From: an uncultured Bacteroidia bacterium
Lineage (GTDB): Bacteria; Bacteroidota; Bacteroidia; Bacteroidales; UBA932
Length of the DNA stretch: 6,733 nucleotides
Reading direction: 5' to 3'
Assembly: GCA_902796455.1 (NCBI GenBank)
Contig: CADBPH010000212.1
Coordinates: forward strand, 1 to 6,733
The stretch's first letter is position 1, and every line of letters begins with the position of its first letter. Below, piece after piece: positions 1 to 6,088 of the stretch. The position numbers were made by a program, and so were the translations under genes. The notes under the pieces are model-generated. The model saw only the letters and a list, made by a program, of their open reading frames with translations. It searched no databases and was not told the DNA's origin.

Positions 1-736
1 CCAGGATACCGGCGACGCATCCGAGCAAGTCGAACAAGCATTCATCCAGTTTCCATTTTTCTCCGTCCGGTCCGTGTCCGTATGCCGGCGGGTCGAGGAT
101 GATACCCTGATACCGGTTGCCGCGCCGCGCTTCCCGCCGGGCGAATTTCATGGCGTCTTCAATGATCCACCGGATTCCGTCCAGGTGGCTCTGCTCCATG
201 TTCCCGCGGGCCCAGGTTACTACCTGGCGGACCGAATCCAGATGTGTCACATCGGCGCCGGCCGCCTTGGCCGCCAGCGAGGCGGCTCCCGTATAAGCGA
301 ACAGATTGAGCACTTTCGGCGGCGGAGCCCCGGGCCGGACCAGTGCCCGTGTCCGATCGAAGATATATTCCCAATTCGGTGCCTGCTCGGGGAAGACACC
401 GACATGCTTGAAAGCCGTCAGGCCAAGCCGCAAGGTGAATGCCGGGCCGTTCTTCGCGCCGGGCGTTCCGTAGCGGATGTACCACTGGTCTTCCATCCGT
501 TTGCGGCGGTCCCAGGTGCCGCTGTCCTCCTTTCCCGCTTTGCCGAAGCCGGCTCCCGGGCAAAAACGCGTGTGTGTGAGACGGTCCCATTCCGTCTGCG
601 GCATGCTTTTGTGCCACAGGGCTTTGGGCTCTGGCCGGGCCAGGACATAGCTGCCGAAGCGTTCGAGTTTTTCGAAATCGCCGCAGTCAATCAGTTCGTA
701 GTCGCGCCACTGTCCGGAGGGATATTCAAGGGTCAT
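1..736 (-). CDS. Class I SAM-dependent methyltransferase, rRNA large-subunit type (partial, C-terminus beyond left edge)
   Basis: Reading the minus strand from the ATG at 736-734 gives 245 codons with no stop before the window edge. The product starts MTLEYPSGQWRDYELIDC. A Rossmann SAM-binding motif lies at residues 144-156 (NLFAYTGAASLAA). An acidic residue that probably contacts SAM follows at about 167 (HLD). A motif IV of the DPP type with its surroundings is at 215-229 (DPPAYG, then GEKWK). These features match the Methyltrans_SAM family, which includes the 23S rRNA cytosine-C5 methyltransferase RlmI and relatives. The N-terminal 110 residues lack an obvious PUA domain, so this is the shorter bacteroidal form rather than a plain RlmI orthologue. 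The catalytic motif that would show whether cytosine is the target lies in the missing C-terminus, so the target base is open. The gene is divergent from pgk. The 232-codon frame on the opposite strand (74-772) shows no family motif and is a shadow of this gene. Confidence 0.88.
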   Translation of the reverse strand, partial: MTLEYPSGQWRDYELIDCGDFEKLERFGSYVLARPEPKALWHKSMPQTEWDRLTHTRFCPGAGFGKAGKEDSGTWDRRKRMEDQWYIRYGTPGAKNGPAFTLRLGLTAFKHVGVFPEQAPNWEYIFDRTRALVRPGAPPPKVLNLFAYTGAASLAAKAAGADVTHLDSVRQVVTWARGNMEQSHLDGIRWIIEDAMKFARREARRGNRYQGIILDPPAYGHGPDGEKWKLDECLFDLLGCVAGIL

Positions 737-763
737 CGGAAAGAATTCTGTTGGTGTCCGGGA

Positions 764-771
764 CAAAGATA
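764..771 (-). promoter_or_regulatory. Putative Bacteroidota -7 box for the methyltransferase gene
   Basis: On the minus strand this reads TATCTTTG, an exact match to the TAnnTTTG -7 consensus of the Bacteroidota primary sigma factor. It lies 27 bases upstream of the ATG at 736, which predicts a leader of about 20 bases. No convincing -33 TTTG is present at the usual distance. A GGAC/GTCC inverted repeat (761-764 and 772-775) brackets the box. The function is inferred from motif and position only. Confidence 0.5.
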
Positions 772-790
772 GTCCATTTTATCCGGAGAA

Positions 791-823
791 TGTGATGAAC
801 CTGCCGGATTTTTACTATTTTTG
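791..823 (+). promoter_or_regulatory. Putative promoter for pgk (Bacteroidota type)
   Basis: TATTTTTG at 816-823 exactly matches TAnnTTTG. TGTG at 791-794 is a one-mismatch -33 element with a 21-base spacer. A start point near 830 would leave a leader of roughly 17 bases before the ATG at 847, which is A/T-rich and has no Shine-Dalgarno sequence, as is common in this phylum. The predicted promoter also argues against the in-frame GTG at 823 as the start, because that codon overlaps the -7 box. Confidence 0.5.
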
Positions 824-846
824 TGGTCCGGAAATTATTTAATATT

Positions 847-2100
847 ATGCAACAGCACATTGATTCTTATGACTTCACTGGCAAGAAAGCCATTGTCAGG
901 GTTGATTTCAACGTTCCGCTGAACGAGCAGTTCGAAATCACGGACGACACCCGGATCCGCCGGGCCATGCCGACGCTCAAGAAAGTTCTTGAGAAAGGCG
1001 GTTCCGTGATCATCATGTCCCATCTCGGACGCCCGAAGAAAGTGGATCCGAAGTTCTCCCTCAAGCACATTGTCGGCCGTGTTTCCGAGTGCCTCGGCGT
1101 TCCGGTCCAGTTCGCTGACGATTGCATGAAGGCTGGCGAAGCCGCGGCCGCCCTGAAACCGGGTGAGGCCCTGCTGCTCGAGAACCTTCGTTATTATGCA
1201 GAAGAGGAAGGCAAGCCCCGGGGATTGGCCGAGGATGCTTCCGAAGAAGAAAAGAAAGCGGCCAAGGCGGCTGTCAAAGCCAGCCAGAAAGAGTTCGTGA
1301 AGACCCTGGCTTCCTATGCCGACTGTTATATCAACGACGCCTTCGGTACGGCGCACCGTGCCCATGCGTCGACCGCCCTCATTGCGGCTTACTTCCCGAA
1401 TGACAAGATGTTCGGTTATTTGATGGAAGGCGAGATCAAGGCGATTGACAATGTCCTCAAGCATGCCGAGCGCCCGCTGACGGCCATCATCGGCGGATCG
1501 AAAGTTTCCTCGAAACTGGCTGTCCTGAAGAACCTGGTCGGCAAGGTGGACAATCTGATCATCGGCGGCGGCATGGGCTATACCTTCATCAAGGCCCAGG
1601 GCGGCAAGATCGGGCTCTCCCTGCACGAGGACGAGCTGATTCCCGATGCCCTCGAGATCCTCAAGGAGGCGAAGGAAAAGGGTGTCAACGTTTCCCTTTC
1701 CGTCGAGACGGTTGCCGGTCAGAAGTTCGAGAATGATACGCCCCAGCGTATTTTCCCGACCCATGATATCGCAGATGACTGGGAGGGCATGGATGCCGCT
1801 CCCGCTTCCCTGGAGAACTGGAAGAAGATCATCCTCGCCTCGAAGACCATCCTCTGGAACGGTCCTGTCGGCGTGTTTGAGCTTCCCAATTTCGCAAAGG
1901 GTACGCTCCAGATTGCCGAGGACCTCGCCGAAGCGACCCGTAACGGCGCCTATACCCTTGTCGGTGGCGGTGACTCCGTGGCAGCGGTGACCCAGATGGG
2001 GTATGCCGATAAGGTGAGCTATGTCTCCACCGGCGGTGGTGCCATGCTCGAGGCCATTGAAGGCAAGGTACTTCCCGGTATCGCAGCCATTCAGGAATAA
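847..2100 (+). CDS. pgk: Phosphoglycerate kinase
   Basis: This cytoplasmic glycolytic enzyme interconverts 1,3-bisphosphoglycerate plus ADP and 3-phosphoglycerate plus ATP. The 417-residue product carries the whole set of family motifs. The N-terminal, substrate-binding half has VRVDFNVPL (17-25, with D20 and N22), TR at 35-36, SHLGRPK (58-64), ENLRYY (112-117, with R115) and [15 protein letters not shown] (162-176, with R171). The C-terminal, nucleotide-binding half has GGSKVSSK (216-223, with K219), GGGMGYTF (240-247), WNGPVGVFE (337-345) and the phosphate loop GGGDS (373-377). A charged, Lys/Glu/Ala-rich insertion at about 118-150 makes it roughly 30 residues longer than the E. coli enzyme; Bacteroidales relatives have a similar insertion. 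The ATG at 847 is preferred over the in-frame GTG at 823 because homologues begin a few residues before the [15 protein letters not shown] stretch. It appears monocistronic, with its own promoter and terminator. A 427-codon frame lies antisense to it and is a coding shadow. Confidence 0.98.
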   Translation: MQQHIDSYDFTGKKAIVRVDFNVPLNEQFEITDDTRIRRAMPTLKKVLEKGGSVIIMSHLGRPKKVDPKFSLKHIVGRVSECLGVPVQFADDCMKAGEAAAALKPGEALLLENLRYYAEEEGKPRGLAEDASEEEKKAAKAAVKASQKEFVKTLASYADCYINDAFGTAHRAHASTALIAAYFPNDKMFGYLMEGEIKAIDNVLKHAERPLTAIIGGSKVSSKLAVLKNLVGKVDNLIIGGGMGYTFIKAQGGKIGLSLHEDELIPDALEILKEAKEKGVNVSLSVETVAGQKFENDTPQRIFPTHDIADDWEGMDAAPASLENWKKIILASKTILWNGPVGVFELPNFAKGTLQIAEDLAEATRNGAYTLVGGGDSVAAVTQMGYADKVSYVSTGGGAMLEAIEGKVLPGIAAIQE

Positions 2101-2124
2101 TTCTGCACCAAATTGCATGAAGCT

Positions 2125-2156
2125 TGCGTCCGGCCTCTCGCCGGGCGCATTTTTTT
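2125..2156 (+). terminator. Intrinsic (rho-independent) terminator of pgk
   Basis: A 10-bp stem (left arm 2125-2134, right arm 2140-2149, G+C-rich, one T-G wobble) closes a CTCTC loop and is followed at once by seven T residues (2150-2156). It begins 25 bases after the pgk stop. The opposite strand has no T-run on the other flank, so it should act on plus-strand transcripts only. Confidence 0.92.
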
Positions 2157-2158
2157 CT

Positions 2159-2166
2159 TATATTTG
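2159..2166 (+). promoter_or_regulatory. Putative -7 box for the lgt-fucosidase unit
   Basis: TATATTTG is an exact TAnnTTTG match, starting three bases after the T-run of the pgk terminator and 17 bases before the lgt ATG at 2184. A start point near 2173 would give a leader of only about 10 bases. The -33 region would fall inside the terminator hairpin and has no clear TTTG, so the call rests on the -7 box and its position. Confidence 0.45.
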
Positions 2167-2183
2167 CAAAAACCTGTTTGGAT

Positions 2184-3071
2184 ATGCTGGACCTTCTTGT
2201 TGTCTCCTGGCATGTAAACCCGGAGATTTTCCATATCGGTCAATTCGGCTTGCGCTGGTATTCCCTGCTGTTCGTCAGCGGTTTCATCCTGGGGTGGTAC
2301 ATCTTCCGCTGGTTTTTCCGTCGCGAGAAGATCGATGAGGACCTGCTGGAGCCGCTGCTCTATGTCCTGCTGATCGGAACCATCGTCGGCGCGCGCCTGG
2401 GCCACTGTCTGTTTTACCAGCCGGATTATTATCTCGGCAGCTGGAAGGGATTCTGGGAGATTTTCATGCCCTGGAAGGGCGGGCTGGCCAGCCATGGCGG
2501 GACGATCATGCTGTTCCTGTGCATGTGGTGGTTTGCCCGGAAATACGGTCCGAAGCACGACTTCGATTTTGTGTGGATCCTGGACCATCTGGCCATCGCC
2601 GTCGCTTTCGCCGCTTGTTTTATCAGACTTGGAAACCTCTTCAATTCAGAAATTTACGGAGATGTTACGAATCTCCCCTGGGGATTCATCTTCGAGCTGC
2701 GGGGAGAGACCGAGCCAAAACATCCGACCCAGTTGTACGAGGCGCTGAGCTACCTGCTGCTCGGAGTCGGCCTGATATTGCTGTACAAATTCCGCCTGGA
2801 CAAGGTGTACCGCGGTACCTTCATCGGCATCTTCTTCATCGTGTGCTTCGGCATGCGGTTCCTGATCGAATTCATCAAGGAACCCCAGGTCGCCTTCGAG
2901 GAGGACATGGTCCTGAACATGGGCCAGTTGCTGAGCATCCCGTTCGTCCTGCTCGGGGTCGGTTTCCTGGTCTATGCCTTTGTGCGGAAGCAACCGGCCC
3001 GGGCGGTCCACCCTCCGAAAGAAAACCACAAGCAGGCGCCGACGCATTATGCGCGGAGCCTGTCTAAATAA
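2184..3071 (+). CDS. lgt: Prolipoprotein diacylglyceryl transferase (Lgt)
   Basis: Lgt is an inner-membrane enzyme that moves the diacylglyceryl group of phosphatidylglycerol onto the lipobox cysteine of prolipoproteins, the first step of lipoprotein maturation. The 295-residue product has several hydrophobic membrane spans (about 25-42, 57-74, 104-117, 134-147, 187-201, 211-228 and 249-267). It also has the family landmarks: RWY (24-26), GARLG (69-73), SHGG (103-106, with H104), the signature RLGNLFNSEIYG (148-159, with R148, N151 and E156), HPTQLYEAL (180-188) and RFLIEF (225-230, with R225). The last 28 residues are a polar, basic, presumably cytoplasmic tail. The start is the ATG at 2184; an upstream in-frame TTG at 2124 would place the N-terminus inside the pgk terminator, whereas homologues begin close to this ATG. 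The stop is 11 bases before the fucosidase start, suggesting co-transcription. The adaptor lipoprotein encoded at 6089 is a likely client. Confidence 0.97.
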   Translation: MLDLLVVSWHVNPEIFHIGQFGLRWYSLLFVSGFILGWYIFRWFFRREKIDEDLLEPLLYVLLIGTIVGARLGHCLFYQPDYYLGSWKGFWEIFMPWKGGLASHGGTIMLFLCMWWFARKYGPKHDFDFVWILDHLAIAVAFAACFIRLGNLFNSEIYGDVTNLPWGFIFELRGETEPKHPTQLYEALSYLLLGVGLILLYKFRLDKVYRGTFIGIFFIVCFGMRFLIEFIKEPQVAFEEDMVLNMGQLLSIPFVLLGVGFLVYAFVRKQPARAVHPPKENHKQAPTHYARSLSK

Positions 3072-3082
3072 CACTTAAAACC

Positions 3083-4432
3083 ATGACATCCAAGAGAATC
3101 ATTCTGACCGTCCTGTTGCTGGCCTTGTTCTCGGCTTCTCAGGACCTGTCGGCGCAGAAGGGCTATGTCCCTGCTCCGGAGAATATCCAGGCGCGCCAGG
3201 AGTTCCAAGATGCCAAACTCGGCATTTTCATCCATTGGGGAATTTATTCCATGCTCGGAGAGGGCGAATGGGTCATGCACAAGCACAGATATGACTGGCG
3301 CGAGTATGCCAAGTTGGCGGGGGGCTTCTATCCCAGCGGGTTCAACGCGGAAGAATGGGTCCGCGCCTTCAAGGAATCCGGTGCCAAGTACTTGACTATC
3401 ACCTCCCGGCATCATGACGGCTTCTCGATGTTCCGCACGGCCCAATCGGATTACAATATCGTCGATGCGACGCCTTACGGCCGCGACGTCATGGCCGAAC
3501 TGGCCAAAGCCTGCGCCGCGGAAGGCATGAAATTCGGGTTCTACTATTCCCATCTGGACTGGTACCGGGCAGATTATCCGGTCGGCAGTTCTTCCTCGGC
3601 GATTCCGCGCGGGGACCGAAGCAAGAATGACTATGCCAGTTACTTGAATTTCATGAAGGGACAACTGACGGAATTGCTGACCCAGTACGGTCCGGTCCAC
3701 ACGATTTGGTTCGACGGTTACTGGGACCATACGGGCAAGAGTGCTTCCGACCCTTACCGGGACACGTTTGACTGGAAACTGGACGAGCAATATGCGCTGA
3801 TCCATTCCTTGCAGCCGGGCTGCCTGGTCGGGAACAACCACCATACCAATGTGCACGAAGGGGAGGATATCCAGATCTTCGAGCGGGACCTTCCGGGGGA
3901 GAACAAGTTCGGTTATTCCGGGGGATCTTCCATCAGCGCCCTGCCGCTGGAGACCTGCGGGACCATGAGCAATGCCTGGGGATACAACATCGCCGACCAG
4001 AAGGACTTCAAGTCCTGGGAAGACATGGTCCGCATGCTGGTCGGGGCGGCCGGCCGCAACGCCAATTTGCTGCTGAACATCGGCCCCCGTCCGGACGGCC
4101 GGCTGCCGGAGGTGGCGGTGCAGCGGCTGAAGGAGATGGGCGCCTGGATGAAGGTGTATGGCGAGACCATTTACGGGACCCGCGGCGGTTTCATCGGCCC
4201 GCATGACTGGGGCGTGACGACCCAGAAGGACAACCGGCTGTTCGTCCATATCCTCAAGTTGCAGGATGATGTCCTGTACCTTCCGACCGGAACGCGCAAG
4301 GTCAAATCGGCCAAGGTGTTCAAGGACGGGACGCCGGTACGGTTCTCCAAGGCCGACGGCGGGATTGTCCTGTCAGTCCCTACCCCCGGGAATGACGTGG
4401 ATTATGTGGTGGAACTGACAATCAGTCAGTAA
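3083..4432 (+). CDS. Secreted alpha-L-fucosidase, glycoside hydrolase family 29
   Basis: This predicted retaining alpha-L-fucosidase removes terminal L-fucose from glycans. The 449-residue product has a type I signal peptide: basic TSKR, a hydrophobic stretch at about 6-18, and likely cleavage after A24 leaving Gln at +1. It has no lipobox cysteine, so it should be periplasmic or secreted. The GH29 barrel shows LGIFIHWGIYS (46-56, with H51 and W52), EW (62-63), TSRHHDGFSMF (107-117, with H110 and H111), FYYSHLDW (153-160), the nucleophile motif TIWFDGYWD (207-215, with D211), NNHH (251-254), LETC (289-292), AWGYN (298-302) and NANLLLNIGPRPDGRLP (326-342). Human FUCA1 has its acid/base in a W-E-x-C motif, which points to E290, but E267 (in FERD) has a spacing from the nucleophile closer to some bacterial enzymes. 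A small beta domain fills about 375-449, and no carbohydrate-binding module follows. It sits 11 bases after lgt. No SusC/SusD or other glycan gene is in the window, so the substrate cannot be assigned. Confidence 0.93.
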   Translation: MTSKRIILTVLLLALFSASQDLSAQKGYVPAPENIQARQEFQDAKLGIFIHWGIYSMLGEGEWVMHKHRYDWREYAKLAGGFYPSGFNAEEWVRAFKESGAKYLTITSRHHDGFSMFRTAQSDYNIVDATPYGRDVMAELAKACAAEGMKFGFYYSHLDWYRADYPVGSSSSAIPRGDRSKNDYASYLNFMKGQLTELLTQYGPVHTIWFDGYWDHTGKSASDPYRDTFDWKLDEQYALIHSLQPGCLVGNNHHTNVHEGEDIQIFERDLPGENKFGYSGGSSISALPLETCGTMSNAWGYNIADQKDFKSWEDMVRMLVGAAGRNANLLLNIGPRPDGRLPEVAVQRLKEMGAWMKVYGETIYGTRGGFIGPHDWGVTTQKDNRLFVHILKLQDDVLYLPTGTRKVKSAKVFKDGTPVRFSKADGGIVLSVPTPGNDVDYVVELTISQ

Positions 4433-4458
4433 ATTCGGGTTAAAACGTTTAAGTTTGT

Positions 4459-4523
4459 ACCAAAAGAACGAAAAAAATACCTGTTTTCAAGCGAAATCCC
4501 GTTATATTTCGACTAAAAGAACG
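4459..4523 (+). repeat. Pair of 12-base direct repeats upstream of the efflux operon
   Basis: ACCAAAAGAACG at 4459-4470 and ACTAAAAGAACG at 4512-4523 differ at one base and start 53 bases apart, about five helical turns. Each also has a related stretch nearby: CGTTTAAGTTTGTAC (4446-4460) and CGTTTTTAGCTTGTAAC (4522-4538). They lie in the non-coding gap on either side of a weak -7-like sequence and could be paired operator sites. This is inference from position, and chance cannot be excluded in A-rich DNA. Confidence 0.4.
4492..4511 (+). promoter_or_regulatory. Weak -7-like box inside a short inverted repeat (candidate efflux-operon promoter)
   Basis: TATATTTC at 4503-4510 is one base away from TAnnTTTG. 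It is overlapped by an inverted repeat, CGAAAT (4492-4497) and ATTTCG (4506-4511), with an 8-base centre. No clear -33 TTTG is found at the right distance. If used, transcription would start near 4517 and give a leader of about 90 bases containing the 4544-4585 hairpin. Nothing else in the 4433-4608 gap is a better promoter match. Confidence 0.3.
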
Positions 4524-4543
4524 TTTTTAGCTTGTAACGAGCG

Positions 4544-4585
4544 GCTGCGGGGCATTGGATGGCATACCATTTGATGCCCCGTAGC
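4544..4585 (+). promoter_or_regulatory. Long 19-bp hairpin in the putative leader of the efflux operon
   Basis: The arms 4544-4562 and 4567-4585 pair over 19 consecutive positions around a CATA loop. There are 15 Watson-Crick pairs and four G-T (G-U in RNA) wobbles, at 4547-4582, 4556-4573, 4557-4572 and 4558-4571, with no bulge. It ends 11 bases before an AAGGAA ribosome-binding-like sequence and 23 bases before the ATG at 4609. Neither flank has a T-run, so it is not an ordinary intrinsic terminator on either strand. The wobble pairs make it a better RNA hairpin than a DNA palindrome. Function is unknown: it could stabilise the mRNA, act in leader control, or bind a protein. Confidence 0.6.
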
Positions 4586-4596
4586 GCCGTTTGTAT

Positions 4597-4602
4597 AAGG
4601 AA
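4597..4602 (+). promoter_or_regulatory. Shine-Dalgarno-like sequence for the TolC-family gene
   Basis: AAGGAA lies six bases upstream of the ATG at 4609. The other complete genes here have no such sequence, which makes this one notable and supports 4609 over the in-frame TTG codons at 4591 and 4603. Because Bacteroidota translation seldom relies on this pairing, the match may be accidental. Confidence 0.4.
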
Positions 4603-4608
4603 TTGTAT

Positions 4609-6084
4609 ATGCAGAAATTATTTGCAAGACTGTTGCTCCTGGCCGCAGGTGTCCTGTTCTCGGGGACTCTTTCGTCGGCGCAGGGAAGCGCAGATACCCT
4701 TGTGTTGACCCTCGATGAGGCCTTGAAAATTGCCCTGAGTGAAAATGTGGCCGTGAAGGTCGCCGACCAGGAAGTCCAGCGCCAGGAATATGCCCGGAAG
4801 GGCTCCTACGCCGCTTTGTATCCGCAGGTGAGCGGAAGCGGTTCTTACCAGCGCACCATCAAGAAACAGGTTATGTACATGGGCGGAGACGGCGGAGGCA
4901 TGTCTTCGATGTTCACCGATATCATGGCTCCGATCTATACGGCGCTCGGTATCCTCGCCGTCAAGACGGACACGGATATTTCGGATATCATCGCGCCGAA
5001 AGAGCCGGAGCAGGAAACTTCTTCCTCGGACGGCGGTATCGCGGTCGGCCGAATGAACACCTATTCCGTCGGTGTCAGCGCCGGCATGCCGCTGGTAAAC
5101 TTGCAGTTATGGGAGAGTCTCCGGCTTTCCGGCGACCAGGTCGAACTGGCCGTCGAGCAAGCCCGCTCCTCGCGCCTGGACATGGTTACGCAAGTGAAGC
5201 AGGCCTTCTATGCCGTTCTGTTTGCCAAAGAGGCTTTCGCCGTTTACAAGAGCGTTTATGAGAACGCGGTCATGAACTACGAGCAGACCCAGCGCCGGTT
5301 CAATGTCCAGAAAGCGTCCGAGTTGGAAATGTCCCGCGCGGCATCCACGGTCGCCAATGCCATTCCGAACGTGTACAACGCTGAAAGCAACATCATGCTG
5401 GCCTTGTGGCAGCTCAAGGCGGTGATGGGCCTGGACCTGGAACGGAACATTGATGTAGCCGGCAGCCTGTCCGATTATTCGGAAACCATGTTCCGCGACC
5501 TCCATGAGAGTGAAGGGACATCCCTGGACCGGAATACGACGCTCCGCCAGCTGGCCATCCAGGCGGAAATGCTGGCGCGGAACGTGAAGCTCCAGCGCTA
5601 TGCTTACCTGCCGACGCTTTCGGCCAGTTTCGCGTACAATTACATCTCGATGAACGACAACTTCAAGTTCGGGGAATATATCTGGACCCCGTACTCGTTT
5701 ATCGGCCTGAGTCTGAGTATCCCGATCTTCGACGGCGGCTCCAAGCGCCAGCAGATCCGGCAGACGCGCATCCAGCAGTCCGAACTGGACCTGCAGCGGA
5801 CCAACACCGAGCGGCAGCTGCGGATCGGCATCCAGCAGTATCTCAATACGATGGAGGCCTCGATGAAAAGCCATGACGCTGCTTTGGAGGCGGTTTCCCT
5901 GGCCCAGAAAGCCTACGATATCTCCTCGAAGTCCTATCAGGTGGGCAAGAGTACGCTGACGGACCTGAATGATGCGCAGCTGGTGCTGACGCAGGCGAAG
6001 TTGGCGCAGAGTCAGGCTGTCTATAATTTCCTGGTGGCGAAGTCTTCGCTGGAACAGGTGCTCGGCGCCGATTGGAATGAATAA
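4609..6084 (+). CDS. TolC-family outer-membrane efflux channel
   Basis: This is the outer-membrane component of a tripartite exporter, forming a trimeric beta-barrel with a long periplasmic alpha-helical tunnel. The 491-residue product has a signal peptide (basic start, hydrophobic stretch 8-20, likely cleavage after A24 leaving Gln). LTLDEALKIALSENVAVKVA (33-52) is the typical opening of the first outer-membrane-efflux-protein repeat. The second repeat begins near 308 and ends with KAYDISSKSYQVGKSTLTDL (434-453), followed by NDAQLVLTQAK, the characteristic closing helix. The barrel strand before the final helices reads LSLSIPIFDGGSKR (367-380). Between the first two barrel strands (about 88-150) is a long Gly-, Ser- and Asp-containing segment with MGGDGGGMSSMF at its start, which suggests an enlarged external loop. 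Four bases separate its stop from the adaptor gene, so the two form one operon. The length is near the family norm, slightly raised by that loop. The exported substrate cannot be told. Confidence 0.95.
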   Translation: MQKLFARLLLLAAGVLFSGTLSSAQGSADTLVLTLDEALKIALSENVAVKVADQEVQRQEYARKGSYAALYPQVSGSGSYQRTIKKQVMYMGGDGGGMSSMFTDIMAPIYTALGILAVKTDTDISDIIAPKEPEQETSSSDGGIAVGRMNTYSVGVSAGMPLVNLQLWESLRLSGDQVELAVEQARSSRLDMVTQVKQAFYAVLFAKEAFAVYKSVYENAVMNYEQTQRRFNVQKASELEMSRAASTVANAIPNVYNAESNIMLALWQLKAVMGLDLERNIDVAGSLSDYSETMFRDLHESEGTSLDRNTTLRQLAIQAEMLARNVKLQRYAYLPTLSASFAYNYISMNDNFKFGEYIWTPYSFIGLSLSIPIFDGGSKRQQIRQTRIQQSELDLQRTNTERQLRIGIQQYLNTMEASMKSHDAALEAVSLAQKAYDISSKSYQVGKSTLTDLNDAQLVLTQAKLAQSQAVYNFLVAKSSLEQVLGADWNE

Positions 6085-6088
6085 AAAC

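Noticed and set aside
74..772. 232-codon open frame on the plus strand
   Set aside because: It lies opposite the methyltransferase, whose motifs are clear on the minus strand, and the translated product shows no family feature.
835..2118. 427-codon open frame on the minus strand, antisense to pgk
   Set aside because: It has no recognisable domain, mirrors the codon structure of a highly conserved pgk, and spans the pgk promoter and stop. Long antisense frames are common opposite G+C-rich genes.
3047..4249. 400-codon open frame on the minus strand, antisense to the fucosidase
   Set aside because: The fucosidase has signal peptide, catalytic motifs and full family length; the antisense product has none and overlaps the end of lgt.
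4544..4585. The hairpin as a rho-independent terminator of the fucosidase gene
   Set aside because: No T-run follows the right arm, and none follows on the reverse strand. It lies over 110 bases past the stop and close to the next start codon.
4559..4708. 49-codon frame starting in the hairpin and overlapping the TolC-family start, considered as a leader peptide
   Set aside because: Its ATG is buried in the stem, there is no ribosome-binding sequence, and the product is an arbitrary Cys/Arg-rich string in an alternative frame of the signal-peptide region.
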